NCBI RefSeq assembly: GCF_014699005.1
Contig: NZ_JACWZY010000028.1
Coordinates: 55,690 to 119,689, forward strand
DNA: 64,000 bases
Reading direction: 5' to 3'
DNA from: Spirosoma profusum
GTDB lineage: Bacteria > Bacteroidota > Bacteroidia > Cytophagales > Spirosomataceae
The notes beneath the pieces are model-generated. The model had not been told where the DNA came from, did no database searches, and saw only the letters and a list, made by a program, of their open reading frames with translations. A program made the translations under genes and the position numbers. Below are positions 34,958 through 43,454 of this stretch, one piece after another (the stretch's first letter is position 1; every line of letters begins with the position of its first letter).

Positions 34958-35721
34958 AAAATCTAAAAAAACGACTCCAACAAGGAGAAACCCTCAATGG
35001 GTGCTGGTTAAATCTGGGAAGTTCGCTTACCGCCGAGATTGTTGGTCAGGCTGGTTTCGACTGGGTGCTGATTGATCTCGAACACGGGGCTGGTTCGGAA
35101 AAAGATGCACTCTATCAGCTACAGGCGCTCGCACATACGTCCGTTGGTACGATAGTACGAGTGGAAAGTGCTGAGAGCCAGCGCATTCACCGCGTGCTGG
35201 ACATGGGCGCCGAAGGGATTATGTGCCCTAAAATCAAGAATCAGGATGATGCGCAGAAAGTAGTGAATGGCCTGCATTACCCGCCACACGGAAATCGGGG
35301 AGTGGCGAAAATGGTACGTGCCACAAACTTTGCGCAGAACTTCAACCAGTATTACGAAGCGTCCCGCGATACCATTCTGGGAGTTGTTCAGATTGAAACA
35401 AAAGAAGTGCTGAATCATCTGGATGCTGTGGCGAATATGGATGGCGTCGACGTATTGTTCATCGGACCGGCCGATCTGTCGATGGAGTTAGGGATTTTCG
35501 GCCAGTTCGACCATCCCCGGTTCAAGGAAGCGCTGCACAAAACTGTGAATGCAGCGAAAAGAGCAGGCAAGGCAACTGGAATTCTGTTTTTCAATCCTGA
35601 TGATTATAAGACGTATCACGACTTGGGTATTCAACTAATTGCCTGTGGGGCCGATGCTACGTTCGTCGCCGAAGGTGCCCGGAATATGGCGAAAAAGTTG
35701 AACGAAGCAAGGTCTAAGTAA
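34954..35721 (+). CDS. HpcH/HpaI-family aldolase, probable 2-dehydro-3-deoxyglucarate (GarL-type) aldolase
   Basis: 255 residues from the ATG at 34954, which overlaps the upstream TGA (ATGA). Class II pyruvate aldolase signatures: FDWVLIDLEHGAGS, TIVRVESAESQRIHRVLDMG (with the catalytic Arg), GVVQIETKEVLNHLDAV (metal Glu), LFIGPADLSMELG (metal Asp). It should split 5-keto-4-deoxyglucarate to pyruvate and tartronate semialdehyde. The neighbouring glucarate dehydratase and tartronate-semialdehyde reductase genes support this specificity over the aromatic-pathway HpcH activity. Confidence 0.87.
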   Translation: MKNLKKRLQQGETLNGCWLNLGSSLTAEIVGQAGFDWVLIDLEHGAGSEKDALYQLQALAHTSVGTIVRVESAESQRIHRVLDMGAEGIMCPKIKNQDDAQKVVNGLHYPPHGNRGVAKMVRATNFAQNFNQYYEASRDTILGVVQIETKEVLNHLDAVANMDGVDVLFIGPADLSMELGIFGQFDHPRFKEALHKTVNAAKRAGKATGILFFNPDDYKTYHDLGIQLIACGADATFVAEGARNMAKKLNEARSK

Positions 35722-35722
35722 T

Positions 35723-35772
35723 GCGGGTGCAAACCCGCAATTAGTAGCTCAACATTGTGGGTTTCCACCCGC
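35723..35772. repeat. GCGGGTGCAAACCCGC hairpin
   Basis: Arms 35723-35739 (GCGGGTGCAAACCCGCA) and 35756-35772 (TGTGGGTTTCCACCCGC) pair with one difference in each half. It lies in the spacer between aldolase and permease genes inside the operon. Confidence 0.7.
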
Positions 35773-35786
35773 GTTACACTCTAATC

Positions 35787-37214
35787 ATGACTGATCCTCT
35801 TTTTATTTTAGCCGTTGGTGTAATCATTGTTGTCGGGGGTATTATTGGGCTGAAACTACACCCGTTTTTAGCCCTGCTGCTTGGCGCTTTTGTGGTGGCA
35901 CTGATGACACCCGCATCCGTCATTGAAGCGTTTGCCATTTCGAAAGGAACGGCTCCAGCGGCAGCCGCAGCGCTGGCGAAAAAGAGTGTCGGCGAACGTA
36001 TCGCTACGGAGTTTGGTAACACCTGCGGTAAAATCGGCATTCTGATTGCCATGGCCGCTATTATTGGTAAATGCATGCTTGAAAGTGGAGCCGCCGAACG
36101 TATCATCCGGTCGATGCTACGTCTGACCGGTATCGAAAAAGCGCCAATCGCGTTTCTGATTAGTAGCTTTTTCATCGGCATACCCGTGTTTTTCGATACG
36201 GTCATTTTTCTGATGATGCCGCTCGCCAAAGCCATGACGCTACGTATCGGCAAAAATTACCTGCTGCTGGTACTCTGTATTATGGCCGGAGCAGCCATGG
36301 CGAATTCGTTGGTGCCACCCGCGCCGGGGCCTCTGTTTCTTATTGGAGAAATGAAAATTCCTATCGGTCTGATGATGATTGCCGGCACTATTGTAGGATT
36401 GTTTACCATTACGTCGGGCTACTTTTTTGCCTTGTGGGCGAATAAAAAATGGCCGATTCCGCTACGTGATTCGTTGGATGCCAAACTGGAAGATATCAAA
36501 GCCATTGCCGCCAAAGAAGACGCAAGTCTGCCCCCACTGGGCGTATCGCTACTCCCAATCCTGATTCCGCTGGTGTTCATCTGCGTCGATACCGCGTTTA
36601 GTGCGATGGATTCTGTATCAGATTCGATGAAGCCAATTGCCAGCGTATTCCATTTTCTGGGCGAAAAAAACCTGGCTGTTATTACTGGCGGCATTGCGGC
36701 TTTGCTGATTCTGGTGAGTCAGAAAAAAGGTGGTAAAGAAGGTTTGACGCCATTTGTGCAGGCGGCTTTAATGAGTGGGGGCGGTATTATCCTGATTACG
36801 GCAGCCGGTGGTGCATTCGGTGGAATGTTGCAGCAGTCGGGAATCAGCGGACGTATCGCCGAACTGACCAAAGGTTACCAGATGGCGCTGATTCCGATGG
36901 CGTTCTTCATCGCAGCTGTAGTACGTACTGCACAGGGATCAGCGACGGTAGCGTTGATTACTGCTTCGGGAATTTTGTCGGGAATGGCCACGAATGCGCA
37001 ACTGGCGTTTCACCCTGTTTATCTTGGACTGGCTATCGGTTGCGGTTCCAAATTGATTCCGTGGATGAACGACGCTGGTTTCTGGATTGTCTGCAAACTC
37101 AGTAATCTGACTGAAAAAGAAGCGTTGAAAACCATTTCACCACTGCTCGTGGTGATGGGGCTTACAGGATTGATTGTCATTATGATAGCGGCACAACTGT
37201 TTCCGCTGGTATAG
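35787..37214 (+). CDS. GntP-family sugar-acid:proton symporter
   Basis: 475 residues from the ATG at 35787 (MTDPLFILAVGVIIVVGG); the frame back to 35757 translates the hairpin repeat. Twelve or so membrane segments with family stretches GKCMLESGAAERIIRSML, FFIGIPVFFDTVIFLMMPL, ANSLVPPAPGPLFL and AVVRTAQGSATVALITASG (the GntP signature). These transporters bring gluconate, glucarate-like or glycerate-type acids across the inner membrane with protons. Its place between GarL-like aldolase and GarR-like reductase supports a sugar-diacid substrate. Confidence 0.92.
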   Translation: MTDPLFILAVGVIIVVGGIIGLKLHPFLALLLGAFVVALMTPASVIEAFAISKGTAPAAAAALAKKSVGERIATEFGNTCGKIGILIAMAAIIGKCMLESGAAERIIRSMLRLTGIEKAPIAFLISSFFIGIPVFFDTVIFLMMPLAKAMTLRIGKNYLLLVLCIMAGAAMANSLVPPAPGPLFLIGEMKIPIGLMMIAGTIVGLFTITSGYFFALWANKKWPIPLRDSLDAKLEDIKAIAAKEDASLPPLGVSLLPILIPLVFICVDTAFSAMDSVSDSMKPIASVFHFLGEKNLAVITGGIAALLILVSQKKGGKEGLTPFVQAALMSGGGIILITAAGGAFGGMLQQSGISGRIAELTKGYQMALIPMAFFIAAVVRTAQGSATVALITASGILSGMATNAQLAFHPVYLGLAIGCGSKLIPWMNDAGFWIVCKLSNLTEKEALKTISPLLVVMGLTGLIVIMIAAQLFPLV

Positions 37215-37253
37215 AAAAATGTTAAAGTTCTAGATTTCTTGTTCCAGGTTCTA

Positions 37254-37375
37254 AGAAACTGTCTGAAAAACCCCTAAATCCCCTGAAGGGGACTTAACTC
37301 GCACTCGAACAAAGTCCCCTTCAGGGGATTTAGGGGTTTTTGAGCGAATTACAAAATAGTTTTCAGACAGCTTCT
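37254..37375. repeat. Nested palindrome with CCCCTTCAGGGG core
   Basis: Inner perfect 30-bp arms (37266-37295, 37312-37341) containing CTAAATCCCCTGAAGGGGAC, inside outer arms AGAAACTGTCTGAAAA (37254-37269) / TTTTCAGACAGCTTCT (37360-37375). It separates the permease gene from the reductase gene and may partly terminate transcription inside the locus. Confidence 0.88.
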
Positions 37376-37451
37376 AAGTATAAAGTATCGGCTTTTACGT
37401 CTGTAACCTGGAACCGCACCGGCGGCCCGGTTTGAACAAAATAGTAAACGA

Positions 37452-38318
37452 ATGGAAAAAATAGGATTTATTGGATTGGGTATCATGGGAAAACCCATGG
37501 CGTTGAATTTGCGGAAAGCGGGTTACGACGTAATGGTTTTGAGTCAAAGTAAGGCTGCTGATCCGTTGGTTGAGGCTGGCGCACAGGCCGTTTCGAATAG
37601 TAAAGAACTAGCCCAACAGTGCGATGTAATTATCACAATGCTGCCCGATTCGCCTGACGTAGAGCAGGTCGTTACTGGTCCCGATGGAGTGCTGGAAGGG
37701 ATCAAATCGGGCGCTTTGTTCATTGATATGTCGACGATTGCTCCGGCTACTGCACGTACCATTTACAAGCTCATGCAGGAAAAAGGAGTGGAGGCACTGG
37801 ATGCTCCCGTATCAGGTGGCCAGGTTGGAGCTGAATCGGCTTCGTTATCGATTATGGTGGGTGGGAGTGAAGCGGCTTTTGCACGGGCGCTGCCTTTGTT
37901 TCAGGCGATGGGCAAAAACATTATACATATTGGCGAACCCGGAGCCGGGCAGACCACCAAAGCCTGTAATCAGATGATTGTCGGCATTACGATTCAGGCG
38001 GTTGCCGAAGCGTTTGCTCTGGCCGAAAAAGCGGGTGTGAATCTGGAGAAAATGCGGGAGGTGTTGCTGGGCGGTTTTGCCCAAAGTCGCATTCTCGATC
38101 TGCACGGAAAACGCATGATCGACCGGAATTTTGCGCCCGGTTTCAAAATCAAACTGCACAAAAAAGACATGGGTATTGCCCTGAAAACCGGCGACGAATT
38201 TTCGGTGCCACTTCAGGCAACTGCTCTGGTGGCCAATCAGATGAAAGCCGCTGTAGAGGGCGGTAATGGCGAGTTAGACCACAGTTCGCTGCTGTTATTG
38301 CTAGAGAAAAAAGAATAA
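37452..38318 (+). CDS. garR: Tartronate-semialdehyde reductase (2-hydroxy-3-oxopropionate reductase)
   Basis: 288 residues, beta-hydroxyacid dehydrogenase family. The NAD(P) fold starts IGFIGLGIMGKPMALNLRKA. The substrate motif DAPVSGGQVGAESASLSIMVGG and the catalytic Lys in GAGQTTKACNQM are intact. It reduces tartronate semialdehyde to D-glycerate, the last step after the aldolase at 34954. A closely related 3-hydroxyisobutyrate dehydrogenase activity cannot be excluded by sequence alone, but the neighbours argue for GarR. Confidence 0.9.
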   Translation: MEKIGFIGLGIMGKPMALNLRKAGYDVMVLSQSKAADPLVEAGAQAVSNSKELAQQCDVIITMLPDSPDVEQVVTGPDGVLEGIKSGALFIDMSTIAPATARTIYKLMQEKGVEALDAPVSGGQVGAESASLSIMVGGSEAAFARALPLFQAMGKNIIHIGEPGAGQTTKACNQMIVGITIQAVAEAFALAEKAGVNLEKMREVLLGGFAQSRILDLHGKRMIDRNFAPGFKIKLHKKDMGIALKTGDEFSVPLQATALVANQMKAAVEGGNGELDHSSLLLLLEKKE

Positions 38319-38336
38319 TACCTAACGCTTAACACG

Positions 38337-39452
38337 ATGAAACGGAAGAGTTTTATTAGAACTATTGCGGCTGGCTCACTAGGAGCGGTTGTCTGGGAAC
38401 CGGAAGTTGCTAAAGCCGGGAACGTAGCGAAACCCAAGAAAGTGCTGATGAAAGTCGGCTGTCAGTCGGGAGGAACGTCCATTGAAAATCTGGAATTTAA
38501 AGCGCGTCATGGCGTGTATAATCTGGATGGCGGGGCACCTAAAACCATACCCGGCAAAGGCTGGGATCTGGAAGATTCGCTCCGTAAGAAAGAAGCTTGC
38601 GAAAAGTACGGCATCAGTCTCGACGCGTACCATTTCCCACTGGCTTCGTCGGGCATCGATAGGGCTGAGTATCCGAACATCATGCTTGGCAAAAGCCCCG
38701 AACGCGATCGCGAAATCGAAATTCTTCAGCAGATGATTCAGGTGGCGGGCAAAACCGGCATTAAAGTCCTGAATTACAACACGACCATTTTGCCCGTACT
38801 ACGTACCGGAAAATTTACCGACCCTAAACGTGGGAATGCCATCTACAGCGTTTGGAATTACGAAGAAGCACTGAAGCAGAACCATCCAAAAACGGTAGCG
38901 GGTGACGTATCGATTGACCAGATGTTCGAACGTATTACGTACCTCCTCGACCGAATTCTGCCAGTCGCTAAAGAGTACAAAGTGAAGATGGCCAATCACA
39001 TTGCCGATCCCCCAACGCCGGTTGGCTATCGGGGTATTACGCGCTGGAATAGCCCGGACGTGTTTAAAGGAATTCAGCGATTTGCCAAGTTGTATGATTC
39101 TGAATATCACGGCTTTAATTTGTGTCTTGGGTCTGTCGCTGAAGGATTGAAAGATCCGAAAACCGAAATTTTGCCGATCATTAAATGGGTAGGGGAGCGC
39201 AACCAGATTTTCAACATACACATGCGCAACATCAAAGGCGGCTGGAACAATTTTCAGGAGGTATACCCCGATAACGGCGACATGAACTTTCTGCACGTAG
39301 TGCGGGCGTTACGTGATGTTGGTTACTCTGGTATGGTAATGCCCGACCACGTACCACACCATGCCGCAACCGGCAGCGATTTGCAGGCATTTTCGTTCTG
39401 CTACGGCTATATAAAAGGACTCATTCAAACCGTCAGCGACGAAGCCGCTTAA
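38337..39452 (+). CDS. Exported UxuA-like (mannonate dehydratase family) TIM-barrel protein
   Basis: 371 residues with a Tat-like leader (MKRKSFIRTIAAGSLGAVVW). The barrel resembles D-mannonate dehydratase: MANHIADPPTPVGYRGITRW, FNLCLGSVAEGL, IFNIHMRNIKGGWNNFQE (a Mn-binding histidine and HxRN-type segment) and SGMVMPDHVPHH. UxuA dehydrates D-mannonate to 2-keto-3-deoxygluconate; an exported version may work on another sugar acid. It sits 18 bp after garR and before glucarate dehydratase, so it belongs to the sugar-acid operon. The exact substrate is uncertain. Confidence 0.78.
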   Translation: MKRKSFIRTIAAGSLGAVVWEPEVAKAGNVAKPKKVLMKVGCQSGGTSIENLEFKARHGVYNLDGGAPKTIPGKGWDLEDSLRKKEACEKYGISLDAYHFPLASSGIDRAEYPNIMLGKSPERDREIEILQQMIQVAGKTGIKVLNYNTTILPVLRTGKFTDPKRGNAIYSVWNYEEALKQNHPKTVAGDVSIDQMFERITYLLDRILPVAKEYKVKMANHIADPPTPVGYRGITRWNSPDVFKGIQRFAKLYDSEYHGFNLCLGSVAEGLKDPKTEILPIIKWVGERNQIFNIHMRNIKGGWNNFQEVYPDNGDMNFLHVVRALRDVGYSGMVMPDHVPHHAATGSDLQAFSFCYGYIKGLIQTVSDEAA

Positions 39453-39456
39453 ATTT

Positions 39457-39537
39457 ATGTATGATGTTTGACGTATGATGTATGAGAAAGTTGGCTCTTC
39501 AGACTTTTTTATGCATCATACGTCAAGCATCATACAT
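39457..39537. repeat. TATGATGTATGA palindromic repeat, copy 2
   Basis: Arms 39457-39483 (ATGTATGATGTTTGACGTAT...) and 39511-39537 pair with a few differences. Same repeat family as 4127-4182. It again produces a false upstream extension of a downstream gene (MRKLALQTF...). Confidence 0.8.
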
Positions 39538-39550
39538 TATACTATTACCT

Positions 39551-40843
39551 ATGGGTCCAAGAATTAAAGAAATTCACATTACTCCCATTGCCATCGTCGA
39601 TCCGCCCTTGCTGAATGCGGCTGGACTTCATGCACCGTATGCGTTACGGACCATCGTTGAGATCGTGACCGACGATAACATTTCAGGCATCAGTGAGATT
39701 CCCGGCAATAAAGATATAGACATCGCTCTGGCGGAAACTCTTCCGTTGCTCATCGGAAAAGACGTTTTTCAACTCAATGAAATTCGGCACGTATTAGTCA
39801 ATTATTTCGGGACGGAGGGGATGGTGAAACGAGGTGAAACACCTTGGGACCAGCGGAAACTTGTGCATGTTTTCAGTTCCGTCGAAGTTGCTTGCCTCGA
39901 TATTATCGGAAAAGTTACGGGTCGACCAGTGGTTGATTTGTTGGGCGGAAAAATGCGGGATTGTGTTCCGTTTTCGGCTTATCTCTTTTATAAATACGAA
40001 GGAGCAGGCGGTGAACTCGGATTCGGTACCGACCCAAATGCCACGGACTGGGCCGCTGCCCGACAAGCCAGCGGGTTGACTCCTGCCGAAATTGTTGCCC
40101 AGGCAAAAGCCATGTGCGCTGAGTTTGGTTTTCAGTCGATTAAGCTGAAAGGGGGCGTTTTTGAACCCCAGCAGGAAGTCGATGCGATGTTCGCCTTATA
40201 CGAAGCCTTTGGGCCAGACGTACCACTACGTGTCGACCCGAATGCCATCTGGAAAGTAGAGACGGCCATCCATTATGGAAAAATGATGGAGCCGATCCTG
40301 GAATACCTGGAAGATCCGGTTCGGGGGCAGGCTAACATGGCGAAGGTACGTAGCGCCCTGAAAACACCGCTGGCTACCAACATGTGTACTACGTCGTTCG
40401 AAGATATTCCGAACAGCATTGCCATTGGTTCAGAAGACATTATCTTAAGCGATCACCATTTCTGGGGCGGATTACGTTCGTCCATGAACCTCTCCGCTAT
40501 TTGTGATACGTTCGGGCGGGGACTATCTATGCATTCTAATAGTCACCTCGGTATTTCGTTGGCGGCTATGGTGCATCTGGGGGCGGCCTTACCGCAGGTG
40601 CCGTTTGCGCTGGATACGCACTACCCCTGGCAGTCGGACGAGGTCATTACGTCGGGTCGGTTCAAATTTGAAGAAGGCATGGTACAGGTACCTCGGGAAC
40701 CCGGCCTCGGCGTAGAGCTTGACCGGGAAGCGCTGGCTAAACTACATCAGACTTATCTGAACTGTGGATTGACAAAACGTGACGATGAGACAGAAATGCA
40801 GAAAGTACAGCCCGGCTGGACATTTCAAACGGTACGTTGGTAG
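39551..40843 (+). CDS. gudD: Glucarate dehydratase-type enolase-superfamily enzyme
   Basis: 430 residues from the ATG at 39551 (MGPRIKEIHITPIAIVDPPL); the longer frame to 39482 is repeat-derived. Enolase-superfamily features: KxK base in FQSIKLKGGVFEP, metal Asp in LRVDPNAIWKVE, metal Glu in LEYLEDPVRGQ, and DHHFWGGLRS with the second catalytic His. The N-terminal DPPLLNAAGLHAPYALRTIVEI is typical of GudD. It dehydrates D-glucarate (or L-idarate) to 5-keto-4-deoxyglucarate, the substrate of the aldolase in the same operon. Its TAG stop lies inside a 49-bp perfect hairpin. Confidence 0.9.
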   Translation: MGPRIKEIHITPIAIVDPPLLNAAGLHAPYALRTIVEIVTDDNISGISEIPGNKDIDIALAETLPLLIGKDVFQLNEIRHVLVNYFGTEGMVKRGETPWDQRKLVHVFSSVEVACLDIIGKVTGRPVVDLLGGKMRDCVPFSAYLFYKYEGAGGELGFGTDPNATDWAAARQASGLTPAEIVAQAKAMCAEFGFQSIKLKGGVFEPQQEVDAMFALYEAFGPDVPLRVDPNAIWKVETAIHYGKMMEPILEYLEDPVRGQANMAKVRSALKTPLATNMCTTSFEDIPNSIAIGSEDIILSDHHFWGGLRSSMNLSAICDTFGRGLSMHSNSHLGISLAAMVHLGAALPQVPFALDTHYPWQSDEVITSGRFKFEEGMVQVPREPGLGVELDREALAKLHQTYLNCGLTKRDDETEMQKVQPGWTFQTVRW

Positions 40844-40947
40844 CACGTTCGACTCCATCTCAACGTAGTAAGCCCAATACGTTCCTCCAGAAACTACAGG
40901 AGGAACGTATTGGGCTTACTACGTTGAGATGGAGTCGAACGTGCTAC
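40840..40947. terminator. Perfect 49-bp hairpin between convergent genes
   Basis: Arms 40840-40888 and 40899-40947 are exact reverse complements over 49 bp with a 10-nt loop. The left arm contains the TAG stop of gudD (40841-40843), and the right arm contains the TAG stop of the convergent YiaA-like gene (40946-40944). Longest perfect inverted repeat I found in the window; probably a bidirectional terminator. The stem contains AACGTAGTA and AATACGTT words. Confidence 0.92.
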
Positions 40948-41333
40948 GTTGTCGATTGGCCGTCGCGGGTATTTTTCTGAACTGCGATTGCCGCGAATAA
41001 AGCCAGCAGAAAAGCGAATGCATAGAATCCTTTTTCGCTGGGTAATAACGTAGCATTCCAAAGGCCAACCGTGAGTAAGACAATAGCTAAAATGGTTGAA
41101 AACCAGCAGATACCGTAATAAATATCTGTAACAGGCACCCCATCCAATCGGTCGCGGACGCTTTTCTGTACGGATACCACAGCAAAAAGCCCATACATCA
41201 GGACGGTGAAGTAAAAGCCTTTTTCATTAAGCTGCATGTCTGACCGCCACAGGCCGATTAGAAAGCCAAACATACCGGCACCCAGGGCCACCCAGGATGC
41301 GCCAACAAATGCCATTGATGGTTTTTGATTCAT
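40944..41333 (-). CDS. YiaA/YiaB-like four-helix inner-membrane protein
   Basis: 129 residues from the ATG at 41333 (MNQKPSMAFVGASWVALGAG). Two tandem two-helix units: WVALGAGMFGFLIGLWRSDMQLNEKGFYF...AVVSVQKSVRD and WFSTILAIVLLTVGLWNATLLPSEKGFYA...AIAVQKNTRD. This internal duplication is the YiaAB pattern. Function unknown in the family. Its last codons and stop lie in the 49-bp hairpin arm. Confidence 0.88.
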   Translation of the reverse strand: MNQKPSMAFVGASWVALGAGMFGFLIGLWRSDMQLNEKGFYFTVLMYGLFAVVSVQKSVRDRLDGVPVTDIYYGICWFSTILAIVLLTVGLWNATLLPSEKGFYAFAFLLALFAAIAVQKNTRDGQSTT

Positions 41334-41404
41334 TACTTGGTTGTGATTATTATGTGAAGGGGAATGCAATCTATTTGTTAAATGAATACGATCGAGAGGT
41401 GTGG

Positions 41405-42013
41405 TTATTCAGTATCCCAAATGGTTTTGATTTCATCAGAATGCAGACTTTTGAACACATAAAAAAGTGTACTATGATCGCTGCTGTCCTGATAGTCTTT
41501 AATCTCTTTTTCCGGCAGGTACTCATCCCATAATTCATCCGCATCCACGTCGTCAGAATCCATTGTAAGTGATTGGATGAAAAGGCGTTTGCCCCGGCCA
41601 TCGTGCGCTATCTTCTTATAAAGCACCTGTGAGCCATACCCAATAAACCGACAATAATCGCCATCGCTGCAGGGCCACAGCCAGTCTTGCCAGGTTACGA
41701 GTTGTGGTGTGGTTTTCTCAAGCTCATCGGTCTTTAGTTTCACTACGTTAGCGATATCCGGCCAACTTAAACTGGGATTCAGTTGGCGAAGTTGCTGCTT
41801 CAGGCGGGTTGCGTCGCCCTCACAGGTGGAAATGGAACGACCGATTAATTTCCCATTTCCTAAACAGTCGGTACATATGGCATCAATCTTTTCTTGCCCG
41901 TAGAATCCAGTCGCATCGAAACATTCTTTAACGATATCGCAACCGGTGCAGGCAACTTTATCCGCTAGAAAACCGACGTATAACTCTGGATTTGCGAAAT
42001 ATTTGAAGTCCAT
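41405..42013 (-). CDS. CbrC-family (UPF0167-like) zinc-ribbon protein
   Basis: 202 residues. The N-terminal KYFANPELYVGF, the CxxC pairs (ACTGCDIV and ICTDCLGNG) and TWQDWLWPCSDGDYCRFIGYGS resemble the CbrC family, in which E. coli CbrC affects colicin E2 sensitivity. The C-terminal 60 residues are acidic and less conserved. Cytoplasmic. 12 bp upstream of its start is the stop of the ankyrin gene, so the pair is likely co-transcribed. Function unknown. Confidence 0.72.
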   Translation of the reverse strand: MDFKYFANPELYVGFLADKVACTGCDIVKECFDATGFYGQEKIDAICTDCLGNGKLIGRSISTCEGDATRLKQQLRQLNPSLSWPDIANVVKLKTDELEKTTPQLVTWQDWLWPCSDGDYCRFIGYGSQVLYKKIAHDGRGKRLFIQSLTMDSDDVDADELWDEYLPEKEIKDYQDSSDHSTLFYVFKSLHSDEIKTIWDTE

Positions 42014-42025
42014 GACGAGTAGCTT

Positions 42026-43033
42026 TTATAATCGGTTTTTATTCTTTGCGTTGTTTTCGCGAAGAAACGCTTTCAGTTGAGAAAATTCTGAGGGAGTCGA
42101 ACCCATTTGCTCATAAGTCCTGGTATTTTGTTCAATTAATTCAGGAAAACGTTGGTTTTGTGGGCCTTCAAATGAGATATCGGCCCCATTTTCCAGCAAT
42201 AGTTGACAGATGTCCCACAACTCCATTCGACCGGCAGCCAGCAATGCACTGTGTCCGCGAAGCCAACTCGTATCAGTAGACGGAAATTCACAGTTAGGAT
42301 TGGCATGGTGTTTAAGCAATACGTTTATTTTTTCAGTGCGATCGGTTGGATAATCCAGAATGGCCAACAGCAAAGGAAGACCTGAAGCGGCTTGAGCATC
42401 TGGATTTGCACCTTGCTTAAGCAATAATGAAAGCAGTTCGGCAGAGCACTCCCGACCCACAAGTGCATGAGTTGGAATATGGCCGGGAGTTCTGATTTGG
42501 ATTGCAGCTCCTTTTTGAAGAAGCAGAGAAACACACAGCAAGGCGTCCTGTGGATTATAATTATGAACCGCTTTCATAGCTGCAAAATCAAGCAACGTAG
42601 TGTTTTCGTTTCCGGCTTTGTTCAGGAAGGGCGTCGATTGGCTTAAGAGTGTTTGCAAACGATTGGTATCCAGATTGGCAATAGCGGTAGCGATTTGTTG
42701 TCGGGGTGCATCAGTGAAATAATAGCTACCATCGGCCCGCTGTACCTCTCTCTCCTGAACAGCCGACGTTTCGTATAATTCATTGATTGAGTGGATAGCT
42801 CCATATAAAGAAGGCATTACCAGTAAAATAAAGACTATAATTTTGACAGCAAGAAATGGCATCAGATTGGCCCCAACCAGAATGATTAATGCAATGGTCC
42901 CGACTATTAGATAGATAGAGCCCAAAGCCCAGCCTGCAGCGTCCGTCGTTTGTTTAAGTCTGAGGGCAGAAAAGAGTATAGCCAGCGCATAAAGCCCAAT
43001 CAGCGACCAATTGGAGATATTAATGACTTTCAT
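42026..43033 (-). CDS. Membrane-anchored ankyrin-repeat protein
   Basis: 335 residues. Three hydrophobic helices at the N-terminus (about 9-27, 37-56, 62-82) anchor it in the inner membrane. The soluble part (about 110-335) contains ankyrin repeats such as NENTTLLDFAAMKAVHNYNPQDALLCVSLLLQKGA, LSLLLKQGANPDAQAASGLPLLLAIL in part, and GHSALLAAGRMELWDICQLLLENGADIS. Probably a protein-binding scaffold. It precedes the CbrC-like gene in a likely two-gene unit. No partner toxin or kinase is visible. Confidence 0.78.
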   Translation of the reverse strand: MKVINISNWSLIGLYALAILFSALRLKQTTDAAGWALGSIYLIVGTIALIILVGANLMPFLAVKIIVFILLVMPSLYGAIHSINELYETSAVQEREVQRADGSYYFTDAPRQQIATAIANLDTNRLQTLLSQSTPFLNKAGNENTTLLDFAAMKAVHNYNPQDALLCVSLLLQKGAAIQIRTPGHIPTHALVGRECSAELLSLLLKQGANPDAQAASGLPLLLAILDYPTDRTEKINVLLKHHANPNCEFPSTDTSWLRGHSALLAAGRMELWDICQLLLENGADISFEGPQNQRFPELIEQNTRTYEQMGSTPSEFSQLKAFLRENNAKNKNRL

Positions 43034-43253
43034 GCGCCAAAATTGGTTGGTCGATTTTTAGAAAGCCATCTGAAATCAATAACCAGTAGAAATAAGTAAA
43101 CAGTTGACGCACCACGCATATGAATCCCAGCGTCTTATATTGGAATAGTGCTCGAATAAGCCTAATTTTGGGGTATCAAATGGCTACGTTGACATACAGG
43201 TTATTTCCTGTGCCACGTAATCAGGAGACAATTTCAATACCATTACATAATCA

Positions 43254-43327
43254 GGTCCTGTAGCTCAGTTGGATAGAGCATCTGCCTTCTAAGCAGACGG
43301 TCAAGCGTTCGAGTCGCTTCGGGATCA
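43254..43327 (+). tRNA. tRNA-Arg (TCT anticodon)
   Basis: 74 nt cloverleaf: acceptor GGTCCTG / CGGGATC with A discriminator, D-arm TAGCTCAGTTGGATAGAGCA, anticodon stem TCTGC/GCAGA with loop CTTCTAA, T-arm AAGCG TTCGAGT CGCTT. CCA is not encoded. A tandem TTTGATACACAG repeat lies 49 nt downstream. Confidence 0.93.
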
Positions 43328-43375
43328 CATTGAAAATCACGTACTTATAGTGTAAAAATTGTAAGTGCCTGATTA

Positions 43376-43399
43376 TTTGATACACAGTTTGATACACAG
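43376..43399. repeat. Tandem 12-bp repeat between the tRNA genes
   Basis: TTTGATACACAG occurs twice head-to-tail (43376-43387, 43388-43399) just after tRNA-Arg. Short direct repeats next to a tRNA 3' end resemble integrase arm-type sites, but no integrase gene is nearby. Confidence 0.5.
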
Positions 43400-43454
43400 C
43401 AAAGCTCTTAATGAAAATTAAGGACAGGCTGTAAGTTTGATTAATTTATAGATT

